64,000 bases of DNA from Actinoplanes sandaracinus. Its GTDB lineage: Bacteria > Actinomycetota > Actinomycetes > Mycobacteriales > Micromonosporaceae. Below are positions 50,740 to 59,176 of the stretch, piece by piece; position 1 is the stretch's first letter; each line of letters opens with the position of its first letter. Location of the stretch: assembly GCF_030009775.1 (NCBI RefSeq), contig NZ_JASCTH010000002.1, positions 1 to 64,000 of the forward strand, in the 5' to 3' direction. The notes under the pieces were generated by a model, which saw nothing but the letters and a program-made list of their open reading frames with translations, was not told the origin of the DNA and did not search any database. The position numbers and the translations under genes were made by a program.

Positions 50740-51528
50740 ATGCCGGAAGGGGACACCGTCTGGAACACCGCCCGGGTCCTGGAGAAGGCCCTCACCGGCG
50801 AGATCCTGACCGGCTCCGACTTCCGCGTCCCCCGCCTGGCCACCACCGACCTGACCGGCTGGACGGTCGCCGAGTCGGCCAGCCGCGGCAAGCATCTACT
50901 GCTGCGCCTCACCCGTGACGGCCGCCCCGCGCACACTCTGCACTCGCATCTGCGGATGGACGGCGCCTGGCGGGCCTACGCGCCGGGCGAACGCTGGACC
51001 GGCCGGCCCGCCCACCTGATCCGGGTGGTACTGCGGACCGCCCGCTCCGTCGCCGTCGGTTACCACCTGCACGAGATCACGCTGGTCCCGGCTGGCGAGG
51101 AGGAGACGCTGGTCGGCCATCTCGGGCCGGATCTGCTGGGCGCCGACTGGGATCCGGCCGAGGCGGTCCGCCGGATCTCCGCGAAACCGTCGGCGTCCAT
51201 CGCCGAGGCTCTGCTCGATCAGCGGAATCTCGCCGGGGTCGGCAACCTCTACAAGGCCGAGACGCTGTTTCTGCGGGGCCTCTGGCCGTGGACCCCGGTC
51301 GCGGACGTGCCGGACCTCATCGGCACCGTGGAGATGGCGCAGAAGCTCGTCGCCTCCAACCGTGGCCGCTGGACCCAGACCACCACGGGTTCGTTACGCA
51401 AGGGCGAGACGAGCTATGTCTACGGTCGGCGCGCCCAGCCGTGCCGCCGGTGCGGCACCGCGATCCGCAAAGCGGAGCAGGACGACCGTGTCACTTACTG
51501 GTGCCCGCGCTGCCAGCCCGAGCGGTGA
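50740..51528 (+). CDS. nei: Fpg/Nei-family DNA glycosylase/AP lyase (endonuclease VIII-like)
   Basis: 262 residues. The mature N-terminus MPEGDTVW has the catalytic Pro2-Glu3 pair, which fixes the ATG at 50740. MPEGDT is the Nei2-type start. HSHLRMDGAWR, the helix-two-turn-helix LLDQRNLAGVGNLYKAETLF and the zinc finger CRRCGTAIRKA...CPRCQ complete the family. It removes oxidised pyrimidines by beta/delta-elimination. Same broad neighbourhood as Lhr, with which mycobacterial nei genes are linked. Convergent with pspM (27 nt between stops). Confidence 0.92.
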   Translation: MPEGDTVWNTARVLEKALTGEILTGSDFRVPRLATTDLTGWTVAESASRGKHLLLRLTRDGRPAHTLHSHLRMDGAWRAYAPGERWTGRPAHLIRVVLRTARSVAVGYHLHEITLVPAGEEETLVGHLGPDLLGADWDPAEAVRRISAKPSASIAEALLDQRNLAGVGNLYKAETLFLRGLWPWTPVADVPDLIGTVEMAQKLVASNRGRWTQTTTGSLRKGETSYVYGRRAQPCRRCGTAIRKAEQDDRVTYWCPRCQPER

Positions 51529-51555
51529 CCGGCCCGACGCGGCGCGACAGGTGGA

Positions 51556-52338
51556 TCAGCTCGTGGCGGCGGGCCGGGAGCCCGGTGGTGTCCGGATCTC
51601 GGTGGTCCGCAGCTCGGCCAGTCCTTCGGCGATGCCGCGGAGGCGGTCGGCGGCGTCGACCAGGCCGAAATAGGCCGGATGACGGGTCTCGACGACCGGA
51701 TGCCCGTCTTCGGCCACGAAGCTCGCCGCCGCGGCGACGAGTTCCTCGTACGCGGTGACGCCCTCACCGAACTGCTCGGCAAGCCCGGCATGCGACTCGG
51801 CCAGCGAGCCCTGCTGCACGGCCTGCGCCAGCGGGATGGCCCGCTCGACGCTCGCCACCCGCTGCCCGAGATCACGCAGCCACTGCTCGGCGGTCGCCGC
51901 TTCCAGCAGCGCCGTCTCGCCGGCTCCGGTGAGGCGCCCGGCCAGCCCGGCCATGGTCTGTGAGGCCCGGTCGAGCCGGTCCCACGTGTCGGCGACGGCG
52001 GAGCCGCGCAGCGCGTAACGGTTGCGCTGACGGCGGACCTCCCGCAGGACCGTGCGCCCGGCGGGGAACCGCTCCAGTGCCGCGCTGAACTTGTCCTCCG
52101 GGAGGGCGGGCGGGGGTGCCGGGGTGGCGGCGAGTTCCCGGTGATCTTTCCAGCGCCACCAGGCGAGCACGGCCGATGCTCCGGCGCCGGCCGCCCAGCC
52201 GGCGTCACCGGGACCGATTCCCATGTACGGCGTGAGGACGGCCGCGGCCGCGGTCAGGCCGCCACCCAGCACACTCCACCGCCGCGCCGCTCCCCGCAGC
52301 CGCTTGAGCCGCCGGAAGTACTTGGCCCGCTCGTCCAC
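51556..52338 (-). CDS. pspM: Phage-shock envelope stress protein PspM
   Basis: 260 residues. N-terminal basic start (RAKYFRRLKRLRGAARRW) followed by a pair of transmembrane helices (SVLGGGLTAAAAVLTPYMGI and AGWAAGAGASAVLAWWRW) and a ~190-residue helical cytoplasmic domain. This is the layout of actinobacterial PspM (Rv2743c), which binds PspA and tethers it to the membrane. Its place directly after pspA with 34 nt between them supports the call, which otherwise rests on weakly conserved sequence. Confidence 0.82.
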   Translation of the reverse strand: MDERAKYFRRLKRLRGAARRWSVLGGGLTAAAAVLTPYMGIGPGDAGWAAGAGASAVLAWWRWKDHRELAATPAPPPALPEDKFSAALERFPAGRTVLREVRRQRNRYALRGSAVADTWDRLDRASQTMAGLAGRLTGAGETALLEAATAEQWLRDLGQRVASVERAIPLAQAVQQGSLAESHAGLAEQFGEGVTAYEELVAAAASFVAEDGHPVVETRHPAYFGLVDAADRLRGIAEGLAELRTTEIRTPPGSRPAATS

Positions 52339-52372
52339 CGTCGCTCCCCCTCCCCCTGTCCGCCCGCGCCGG

Positions 52373-53233
52373 TCAGCCGGCCGCGGAGGTGTCGCCGCGC
52401 TTCTGGTTCAGGCTGGCCCGGATCTCGTCGAGCCGGGCGACGCTCGCCGGGTCGGCGGACGGGGTGGCGGGCTGCTCGACCGCGGGCCGGTCCGCCGCGC
52501 CGCCCAGCTTCTCGCCGGCCATGCTGGCCCGGATCTGCTCCAGCCGTGACGACCCGGCCAGATCCAGGCTGGACTTCTGCACTTCCAGCATGCGGCCCTC
52601 GACCGAGTTGGAGGCCAGTTCGGCGCGGCCCATGGCGTTCGCATAACGCTGCTCGATCTTGTCGCGCACCTGGTCGAGCGACGGCGTGTTGCCCGGAGCG
52701 GCGAGCTGCGACATCGACTCCAGCGACTTGGCCACGGTCTCCTGCATCTTGGCCTGTTCCAGCTGGCTGAGCAGGCGCGACCGCTCGGCGATGCGCTGCT
52801 GCAGCACCATCGCGTTGTTCTCGACCGCCTTGCGGGCCTGGCCCGCGGCGCCGAGCGCCTGGTCGTGGAGGGTCTTCAGGTCCTCCATCGACTGCTCGCC
52901 GGAGACCAGCTGGGTGGCCAGGGTCTGCGCGGTCGACTCGTATTTCTGGGCCTCGGCCTCATCACCGGCGGCCCGGGCCCGGTCGGCGAGCACCAGGGCT
53001 TGGCGGGCCATGCCCTGAAGCTTTTCGACATCGGACATCTGCCGGGACAGCTTCATCTCGAGCTGCCGCTGGTTGCCGATGACTGCCGCCGCCTGCTGGA
53101 CGAGCGCCTGATGTTGACGCTGGGCGTCTTCGATGGCCTGCTGGATCTGGACCTTCGGGTCGGCGTATTCGTCGATCTTCGCGCCGAAGAGCGCCATCAC
53201 GTAGTGCCAGCCCTTGACGAACGGATTCGCCAT
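52373..53233 (-). CDS. pspA: PspA/IM30-family membrane stress protein
   Basis: 286 residues from the ATG at 53233. Entirely helical: [20 protein letters not shown] with the amphipathic membrane-binding helix, then long coiled-coil helices ([57 protein letters not shown]). PspA binds damaged membranes as ESCRT-III-like polymers. The C-terminal ~60 residues hold two related motifs ([10 protein letters not shown] and [16 protein letters not shown]), a feature of actinobacterial members. Co-transcribed with pspM. Confidence 0.94.
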   Translation of the reverse strand: MANPFVKGWHYVMALFGAKIDEYADPKVQIQQAIEDAQRQHQALVQQAAAVIGNQRQLEMKLSRQMSDVEKLQGMARQALVLADRARAAGDEAEAQKYESTAQTLATQLVSGEQSMEDLKTLHDQALGAAGQARKAVENNAMVLQQRIAERSRLLSQLEQAKMQETVAKSLESMSQLAAPGNTPSLDQVRDKIEQRYANAMGRAELASNSVEGRMLEVQKSSLDLAGSSRLEQIRASMAGEKLGGAADRPAVEQPATPSADPASVARLDEIRASLNQKRGDTSAAG

Positions 53234-53425
53234 CTCGTGGTGTCCCCTCAAATGTCGCTCCGTCGGACGCGTCACCGCTGGATCTGCGGATAACGCGAAA
53301 CCCATCGTGACAGCCGGACGCCAGCGGCGTCACGTGTCCTCCGGGGGATCTCAGGGTCTCCCCTGGCTTCGAGGCTACGCCCTCAGGAGCGGCCGATGCG
53401 AGCGGCCGAAACGAGACACGCAACA

Positions 53426-53455
53426 GGCCGGACCGTCCCAAGGGAACGGCCCGGT
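53426..53455 (-). terminator. Imperfect hairpin between clgR and pspA
   Basis: GGCCGGACCGTCCC (53426-53439) can pair with GGGAACGGCCCGGTC-type sequence up to 53455 with mismatches. It lies just after the clgR stop on the minus strand, suggesting that pspA also has its own promoter in the 237-nt gap. Confidence 0.45.
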
Positions 53456-53470
53456 CGAGTGTCTTCATGA

Positions 53471-53848
53471 TCAGGCGGCGTAGACGATGTCCCGCTTCGG
53501 TTTACGGGTGGCGTGCAGCGTCGCCTTCAGCGGCGACTCCTGGCGCACCGAGACGGAGACATCCCCGTCGGAGGTCGCCTGCTCCTCGAGGGGGACGAGC
53601 ACGCCCTCCATGTTCTCCGCGAGCGCGAGCGTGTTGCTGACCTCACTGAGCAACTCGGAGAGCCGTGCGCCGAGCGCGTCGCAGATGGCGGCGAGCAGCT
53701 CGCTGGACGCCTCTTTCTGGCCACGCTCGATCTCGGACAGATATCCCAGGCTGACGTTGGCGGCGGTCGACACCTCGCGCAGCGTGCGGTGCTGCCCCTG
53801 CCGGCGCGCACGTAGTGCGTCGCCGATAACGCGGCGTAGCAGGACCAT
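53471..53848 (-). CDS. clgR: ClgR, XRE-family activator of Clp protease and psp genes
   Basis: 125 residues, ATG after GGAGGAGG. N-terminal HTH ([38 protein letters not shown]) followed by a short dimerisation segment. The last residues are ...DIVYAA: the Ala-Ala end is the kind of C-terminal degron through which ClgR is degraded by ClpP in Streptomyces and Corynebacterium. ClgR activates clpP, clpC and, in mycobacteria, pspA-pspM. Position upstream of pspA matches the mycobacterial order. Confidence 0.9.
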   Translation of the reverse strand: MVLLRRVIGDALRARRQGQHRTLREVSTAANVSLGYLSEIERGQKEASSELLAAICDALGARLSELLSEVSNTLALAENMEGVLVPLEEQATSDGDVSVSVRQESPLKATLHATRKPKRDIVYAA

Positions 53849-54006
53849 GGCACCTCCTCCTGCGGCGGGGCCGCCGGCATACGCCGGAGGCTTCCCGCAA
53901 CCGTACCTGGCCCGAGCCGCGCCGACATCCCGCCCCGCCGAATTCCCAGCGCGCCCGCCCCCCGGCCGAACCGGACAACCAGCGCATGACCGGAAGTATT
54001 CCCAGC

Positions 54007-54498
54007 TCAGAGACGGGCCGGCTGAGCGCGTAGAGAGTCGGTCAGCAATTGCAGGACGGCCGTCACACTTTCGGTGCGGACGGCCTCGCGGTTTCCGTCC
54101 AGTTTCAACTCGCGCACCTGCGAACCGGCGCCGCCCGCGACCGCGACATAGACCAGCCCGACCGGCTTGCCGTCCTGCGTTTCCGGGCCGGCGACACCGG
54201 TGGTGGCCAGGCCCCAGTCCGCGCCGCAGCGCTCCCGGGCGCCTTCGGCGAGCGCCGCCGCGACGTCACGGTCGACCGGGCCGCGCTCCTTCAACAGCTC
54301 TTCCGGTACGCCGGCGAGCCGGGCCTTGAGCTCGGTGGCGTAGACCACGAACCCACCCCGGAAAACACTGCTCACCCCCGCGATCTCCACGATCGTCGCG
54401 GCCACCAGGCCTCCGGTGAGCGACTCCGCGGTCGCCAGCGTCTCGCGGCGCTCGACAAGGGCGTGCACCGCAGCGGCGGCCGCCACGGACATCTCCAT
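54007..54498 (-). CDS. cinA: CinA-family nicotinamide-nucleotide amidohydrolase (PncC-type, single domain)
   Basis: 163 residues. The CinA C-terminal domain alone: [20 protein letters not shown] with the catalytic Ser, [38 protein letters not shown], then YVAV. It deamidates nicotinamide mononucleotide to nicotinate mononucleotide. The N-terminal MoaB-like domain of full-length CinA is absent, as normal for this subfamily. ATG after GGAGGAA, 16 nt behind the pgsA stop, in the rimO-pgsA-cinA transcription unit. Confidence 0.9.
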   Translation of the reverse strand: MEMSVAAAAAVHALVERRETLATAESLTGGLVAATIVEIAGVSSVFRGGFVVYATELKARLAGVPEELLKERGPVDRDVAAALAEGARERCGADWGLATTGVAGPETQDGKPVGLVYVAVAGGAGSQVRELKLDGNREAVRTESVTAVLQLLTDSLRAQPARL

Positions 54499-54513
54499 CG
54501 GTTCCTCCAGCGT

Positions 54514-55116
54514 CTAGCCGTTACCCGGGTCGCGGGCCCCCCGCCGCAGCCGCAGCGCCTGAAGCACGTAGTCGGCGCCGGTGACCACGGTGACCACCAG
54601 CGCGCCGCCCATCAGCACGACCCCGACCAGGTGGAACGGTTCCGGGACGGGCCAGAGGTACCAGGCGATCGCGACGGTCTGCAACCCGGTCTTGAGCTTG
54701 CCACCCCGCGACGCGGGGATGATGCCGTACCGGATGACCCAGAACCGCAGGGCGGTCACACCCCACTCGCGGACCAGGATGGCGGCGGTCACCCACCAGG
54801 CCAGCGGCCCGTACGCCGACAACAGCACCAGCGCGGTGCCGGTCAGCGCCTTGTCCGCGATCGGGTCGGCGACCTTGCCGAACGAGGTGACCAGCGACCA
54901 CCTGCGGGCGATCCAGCCGTCCGCGAAGTCGGTCGCCGAGGCGATGCAGAAGGCCAGGCAGGCCGCGATCCGCCAGTCCGGGTCGTTCATCTCGGAGACG
55001 ACGACGATGGCCAGGAAAACGGGGACGAGCACGATCCGGATCACGGTCAGCGCGTTGGCCGCGTTGTACAGCGACACCACGCGTGGCGCGGGCACCGGAG
55101 CCGGCTCGTGGGTCAC
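54514..55116 (-). CDS. pgsA: CDP-diacylglycerol-glycerol-3-phosphate 3-phosphatidyltransferase
   Basis: 200 residues with about five membrane helices. CDP-alcohol phosphatidyltransferase motif complete: [13 protein letters not shown], then [12 protein letters not shown], supplying the D-G-x2-A-R-x8-G-x3-D-x3-D residues. Makes phosphatidylglycerophosphate, precursor of phosphatidylglycerol and cardiolipin. Its GTG start overlaps the rimO stop by 4 nt. Neighbouring pspA/clgR and pgsA are adjacent in mycobacteria too. Confidence 0.93.
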   Translation of the reverse strand: MTHEPAPVPAPRVVSLYNAANALTVIRIVLVPVFLAIVVVSEMNDPDWRIAACLAFCIASATDFADGWIARRWSLVTSFGKVADPIADKALTGTALVLLSAYGPLAWWVTAAILVREWGVTALRFWVIRYGIIPASRGGKLKTGLQTVAIAWYLWPVPEPFHLVGVVLMGGALVVTVVTGADYVLQALRLRRGARDPGNG

Positions 55117-56570
55117 CGGATCACCGGCGCGGCCGAGATCATCTCCACCGGTACCGCGATCAGGTCCACGCCCTCGGTGCCGGTGACACGAGCGCGGACG
55201 AGGTCGCCGGGACGCAGCGCGGCGAGGTCCACGCCGGCGTCCCCGGAGACCAGGGTGGTGGAGCCGTCGACTTCGGGAGCCTGGTGCTCGGCCCGGCCCT
55301 CGATCTCGTCGCCGTCGACCGTGTCGACCAGCACCTCGACGGTGTTGCCGATCCGGTCTTCGGCACGCTGAGCGCAGAGTTCCTCGGCGAGGGCGACGAC
55401 CCGGTCGTACCGCCGCTTGATGGTGGTCTCGCTGACCTTGCCGGTGAGGCCGGCGGCCTCGGTGCCGTCCTCGTCGCTGTAGTCGAAGACGCCGATGGCG
55501 TCGAGGCGCGCCTCGGTGAGGAAGCGGACCAGCTCGTCCACGTCCTGCTTGGTCTCGCCGGGGAAACCGACGATGAAGTTACTCCGGGCGCCGGCCCAGG
55601 GCGCCAGCTTGCGGGCCGACTCGAGCAGCTCCAGGAAGCGGTCGGTGGAGCCGAACCGCCGCATCCGGCGCAGCACGGGCTCGCTGGAGTGCTGGAAGGA
55701 CAGGTCGAAGTAGGCGGCCACGCCGGGCGTGGTGGCGATCGCCTCGACCAGGCCGGGCCGGGTCTCGGCGGGCTGGAGGTAGCTGGCCCGGACCCGGACG
55801 ATGCCGTCGACGGCCGCCAGCTGCGGCAGCAGTTTCTCCAGCAGGCGCGGGTCGCCCAGGTCCTTGCCGTAGGACGTGCTGTTCTCGCTGACCAGCACCA
55901 GCTCGCGGACGCCGGTCTTGGCCAGCCACTCGGCCTCGGCGAGCAGCTCCTGCGGGTCGCGGGAGACGAAGGCGCCACGGAAGGCCGGGATCGCACAGAA
56001 CGCGCACCGGCGGTCACAGCCGCTGGCCAGTTTGAGGGAGGCCACCGGGCCGGTGTCGAGCCGGCGGCGCAGCACGGTGCGCAGGTGGGCCGGGGTGTGC
56101 TCGTCGACGGTGGCGTGACCGGGGACGACCACCTTGGCGGTGTGCCGCTGGACCGGGGTGATCGGCAGCAGCTCGCGCCGGTCACGCGGGGTGTGCGAGT
56201 CGAAGCTCTCGCCGCGCAGCACGCCGTCCAGGCGCTCGGCGATGTCGGTGTAGTCGTCGAAGCCGATCACCGCGTTCGCCTCGGGGAGGTTGTCGGCGAG
56301 CTCCTTGCCGTAACGCTCGGCCATGCAGCCGGCGGCCACCACCTTGGCGCCGGTGTCGGCGGCGGCCAGCAGGGTGTCGATCGAGTCCTGCTTGGCCTTC
56401 TCGACGAAACCGCAGGTGTTGACCACGACGACGTCAGCGCCCTCGGCGTCGGTGCCGACCTCCCAGCCACCGGCGTCGAGACGGGCGGCCAGCTCTTCCG
56501 AGTCGACCTCGTTGCGGGCGCAGCCCAGGGTCAGCAGGGCGACGCGGCGGGTGGGAGGAGTTCCAGACAC
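55113..56570 (-). CDS. rimO: Ribosomal protein S12 methylthiotransferase
   Basis: 485 residues. Adds a methylthio group to Asp of S12. MTTase N-terminal cysteines in [34 protein letters not shown] and AAGCMAERY; radical SAM motif [14 protein letters not shown] near residue 170; C-terminal TRAM from ~415 ([18 protein letters not shown]). The RimO rather than MiaB class is shown by [10 protein letters not shown] and [12 protein letters not shown] start at 56570. First gene of rimO-pgsA-cinA, with pgsA coupled by ATGA-type overlap. Confidence 0.93.
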   Translation of the reverse strand: MSGTPPTRRVALLTLGCARNEVDSEELAARLDAGGWEVGTDAEGADVVVVNTCGFVEKAKQDSIDTLLAAADTGAKVVAAGCMAERYGKELADNLPEANAVIGFDDYTDIAERLDGVLRGESFDSHTPRDRRELLPITPVQRHTAKVVVPGHATVDEHTPAHLRTVLRRRLDTGPVASLKLASGCDRRCAFCAIPAFRGAFVSRDPQELLAEAEWLAKTGVRELVLVSENSTSYGKDLGDPRLLEKLLPQLAAVDGIVRVRASYLQPAETRPGLVEAIATTPGVAAYFDLSFQHSSEPVLRRMRRFGSTDRFLELLESARKLAPWAGARSNFIVGFPGETKQDVDELVRFLTEARLDAIGVFDYSDEDGTEAAGLTGKVSETTIKRRYDRVVALAEELCAQRAEDRIGNTVEVLVDTVDGDEIEGRAEHQAPEVDGSTTLVSGDAGVDLAALRPGDLVRARVTGTEGVDLIAVPVEMISAAPVIR

Positions 56571-56658
56571 CCGCCAAGGTTACCGGGCGGCCGGTGGCAT
56601 CCCTTCCCCCGCACGGCCGGACTCTGTCACGTCCCGTTTTCCCGCACAGGGATGAATC

Positions 56659-58032
56659 GTGGGTGCCGAGTCGATATCGTGCCACTCCATGCCTAACCTT
56701 CGGGATCCACGCGGGCGCGCGGAGCTGTTCCTGGTCGTGTCCCTGCTGGCGGTGGCGTTCGTGGCGCGCTACGTCGGCCGGACCGAAGTGACCGGCGACA
56801 TGGAGATCTTCTTCCGGTGGCACGCCAAGCTGCAGCAGGCCGGCGGCTGGCGTGGTCTGGGGGCCGAGATCGGCAACTACAACGCGCCGTACATGTACCT
56901 GCTGTACCTCGCGTCGTTGCTCCCCGGGTCGCTGCTCATCGGCATCAAGGTGGTCTACGCCACGTTCGACCTCCTGCTCGCCTATTTCACCTACCGGCTC
57001 GTGGAGATGCACCGCGGCCGCCGGACGGGGATCTTCGCGGCGCTCATCATGATCATGCTGCCCACCGTGGTCCTCAACGCGTCGGTCTGGGGCCAGATCG
57101 ACTCCATGTGGGCCTCGTTCGCGGTCGGCGGCGTCTGGATGCTGGCCCGTGGGCGCGCCTGGTGGGGGGTCACGCTCTGCACCCTCTCGCTGGCCTTCAA
57201 GCCGCACGGCATCTTCATCTTCGCGCTGGTCGGCCTGCTGGTGCTGGCGGGACGGATCAAGGCCAGGGTTCTCCTGGCGGTGCCGGTGGTCTGGCTGGTG
57301 CTGTCGCTGCCGGCGCTGCTGCTCGGGCGGAATCCGGTGGAACTGTTCACCATCTACAGCCTCGACCGGCAGTCCGGGATCATCCGGTTCCTCACCTGGG
57401 GCGCCCCGACGATCTATGCCTTCATGGGGGGCACCAAGCGGCTCGACACGCTCCGGACGCTGGGGTACGTCCTCACCGCGGCGCTGGTGCTCGGCGTCTT
57501 CCTGGCGGTGCTCGCCCGCCGGATCCGGCTGGACCCGACCCGGATCGTGACCCTGGCCGCGCTCTTCTCCATCCTGATCCCGTTCGGGCTGCCCGGCATG
57601 CACGACCGGTACTTCTTCCTGGCCGACGTGACCACCCTGATCCTGGCCTTCTACCGCCCCCGGCTCTGGTTCGTGCCACTGCTGGTGCAGGCGGCCTCGC
57701 TCGGCTCGTATCAGTGGTACCTGTTCGGCCGTTCGGGCGACTATCTGAATCTGAAGGTGCTGGCCGCGCTGATGCTGGCCGCCCTGATTGCCATCGGCTA
57801 CACGCTCGCCCGCGACGTCCTGGACGGCCCCTTCGAAAACTCCGGCGAGCCGCCGCGCACCACCTCCGGCGAACCGCCACACTCCGCCTCCGGCGAACCC
57901 TCGCGCACCGCCTCCGGCGAGCCCTCGCGCACCGTGGAGGACACGGCGAGGGAATCGGCGGCGCCATCCCGCGCCCTCCCCGACGTCACCCCTCTACCGC
58001 CAAAGGCGGTTGGCAATACGATTGGCGGGTGA
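56659..58032 (+). CDS. Integral membrane GT-C-type glycosyltransferase
   Basis: 457 residues from the GTG at 56659 (AGGGATG upstream); ATG at 56689 is the alternative. About ten membrane helices. The first periplasmic loop carries EVTGDMEIFFRWHAKLQ, where the acidic pair could be the GT-C D-x-D/E-type site, then NYNAPYMYLLYLASLLP and WGQIDSMW, as in mannosyl- or arabinosyl-transferases using polyprenyl phosphate sugars. HDRYFF near the C-terminus recalls ALG6/PMT-like loops. The last ~80 residues are a cytoplasmic tail with four eight-residue repeats (SGEPxRTx). Stop overlaps the HTH gene start (GTGA). Sugar and acceptor unknown. Confidence 0.8.
   Translation: MGAESISCHSMPNLRDPRGRAELFLVVSLLAVAFVARYVGRTEVTGDMEIFFRWHAKLQQAGGWRGLGAEIGNYNAPYMYLLYLASLLPGSLLIGIKVVYATFDLLLAYFTYRLVEMHRGRRTGIFAALIMIMLPTVVLNASVWGQIDSMWASFAVGGVWMLARGRAWWGVTLCTLSLAFKPHGIFIFALVGLLVLAGRIKARVLLAVPVVWLVLSLPALLLGRNPVELFTIYSLDRQSGIIRFLTWGAPTIYAFMGGTKRLDTLRTLGYVLTAALVLGVFLAVLARRIRLDPTRIVTLAALFSILIPFGLPGMHDRYFFLADVTTLILAFYRPRLWFVPLLVQAASLGSYQWYLFGRSGDYLNLKVLAALMLAALIAIGYTLARDVLDGPFENSGEPPRTTSGEPPHSASGEPSRTASGEPSRTVEDTARESAAPSRALPDVTPLPPKAVGNTIGG
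57841..57936 (+). repeat. 24-bp in-frame tandem repeat at the 3' end of the glycosyltransferase gene, four copies
   Basis: Units of 24 nt at 57841, 57865, 57889 and 57913 each begin TCCGGCGA(G/A)CC and encode SGEP plus four residues. Confidence 0.85.
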
Positions 58033-58688
58033 CGACTCCGGAACACCTGGACGATCTCGACGCGGTCGCGGCGCTCACCGACGGGGTGCGGCGGTCGGCC
58101 TACCGGGCGGTGGCCGAGGCGGCGCCCGGGACGCTCGGGCGGGACGAGGTGGCCGACGCCCTCGGCGTGGGCCGCACCCTGGCCGCGTTCCACCTGGACA
58201 AACTGGTGGCGGCGGGGCTGCTGGAGGTCTCGTACGCACGCCGCTCCGGAAAGACCGGGCCGGGCGCCGGGCGCCCGGCGAAGCTGTACCGGCTCGCCGC
58301 GGCCGAGCACGCGGTGAGCGTGCCGCCGCGCGCCTACCGCAATGCCGCCGAGTTGCTCGCCGAGGCCCTGGAGCGCACCGGGGGCGAGGAGACCCTCTAC
58401 CGGGTGGCCGAGGCTCACGGCCGGCAGACCGGACCGGAACCGGATGTCACCGCTCTGCTCGCCGGCCACGGTTACGCGCCCGTGACCCACGAGGACGGGC
58501 GGATCGAGCTGCGGAACTGCCCGTACCACCGGCTCGCCGAGGAGTTTCCGCCGCTGATCTGCGGCATGAACCTGGCGATGCTCACCGGCCTGCTGGAGGG
58601 CGCCGGGCTGGCCGGCGAGTGGTGCGCCCGGATGGACGCCGCGCCCGGCCGGTGCTGCGTGACGGTATCTAAAAACAAATCCGATTGA
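58029..58688 (+). CDS. HTH transcriptional regulator with a C-terminal cysteine cluster (SufR/ArsR-like)
   Basis: 219 residues, GTG start overlapping the glycosyltransferase stop. Winged HTH at residues ~10-85 (LTDGVRRSAYRAVAEAAPG, ADALGVGRTLAAFHLDKLV, GAGRPAKLYRLA). The C-terminal half carries ELRNCPYHRLAEEFPPLICG and GEWCARMDAAPGRCCVTV, five cysteines in a layout close to that of SufR-type regulators, which use three or four of them to hold a 4Fe-4S cluster. So it is likely a redox- or iron-sensing repressor. A TCTAAA/TTTAGA inverted repeat straddles its stop. Target genes are not evident; DUF3291 lies downstream. Confidence 0.8.
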   Translation: MTTPEHLDDLDAVAALTDGVRRSAYRAVAEAAPGTLGRDEVADALGVGRTLAAFHLDKLVAAGLLEVSYARRSGKTGPGAGRPAKLYRLAAAEHAVSVPPRAYRNAAELLAEALERTGGEETLYRVAEAHGRQTGPEPDVTALLAGHGYAPVTHEDGRIELRNCPYHRLAEEFPPLICGMNLAMLTGLLEGAGLAGEWCARMDAAPGRCCVTVSKNKSD

Positions 58689-58695
58689 CTTTAGA
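58668..58695. promoter_or_regulatory. AT-rich inverted repeat TCTAAA-N16-TTTAGA before the DUF3291 gene
   Basis: TCTAAA (58668-58673) and TTTAGA (58690-58695) are exact inverted repeats in a locally AT-rich stretch covering the end of the regulator gene, 26 nt before the DUF3291 ATG. Candidate operator of the HTH regulator; inference. Confidence 0.4.
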
Positions 58696-58720
58696 ATGCG
58701 GGACTGGTGAAGTGAGAGGC

Positions 58721-59176
58721 ATGAACTTCCACCTGGCCCAGATGAACGTCGCCCGCCTCCGAGCCCCGCTGGAAGACCCGTCGAACGCCGATTTCGTGAC
58801 CGGCGTCGATCTGATGAACGAGCTGGCCGACCGCTCCCCCGGCTTCGTCTGGCGGCTCCGGGAGGAGGACGTCGACCCGTCCACCCTGCCCGGCCCGAAA
58901 CCTGACGACATGATCGTCACGATGTCGGTCTGGGAGTCGCTGGAGCGGCTGCGCGACTACGTCTACCACTCCACCCACCTCGACTACCTGCGCCGCCGCC
59001 GTGACTGGTTCGTCCCCGGCGGCTCGGCCATGGTGCTGTGGTGGGTCGAGGCGGGCCACATCCCGCACATCACCGAGGGCCTGCAGCGGCTCGCCCTGCT
59101 CGGTGCGCACGGCCCCGGGCCGAGGGCGTTCACCTTCCGCCAGCCGTTCCCGGCGCCGGTGCCGGCCGACGCCTAG
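58721..59176 (+). CDS. DUF3291 domain protein
   Basis: 151 residues, ATG after GTGAGAGG. Matches DUF3291 (monooxygenase/ABM-like fold): [72 protein letters not shown]. Function unknown; the fold suggests a small ferredoxin-like barrel. Its TAG stop overlaps the ftsK stop on the other strand (shared CTAG), so the two genes are convergent with no spacer. Confidence 0.85.
   Translation: MNFHLAQMNVARLRAPLEDPSNADFVTGVDLMNELADRSPGFVWRLREEDVDPSTLPGPKPDDMIVTMSVWESLERLRDYVYHSTHLDYLRRRRDWFVPGGSAMVLWWVEAGHIPHITEGLQRLALLGAHGPGPRAFTFRQPFPAPVPADA

Noticed and set aside
53234..53330. ClgR operator before pspA
   Set aside because: CGC words occur but no CGC-N5-GCG dyad could be found by reading.
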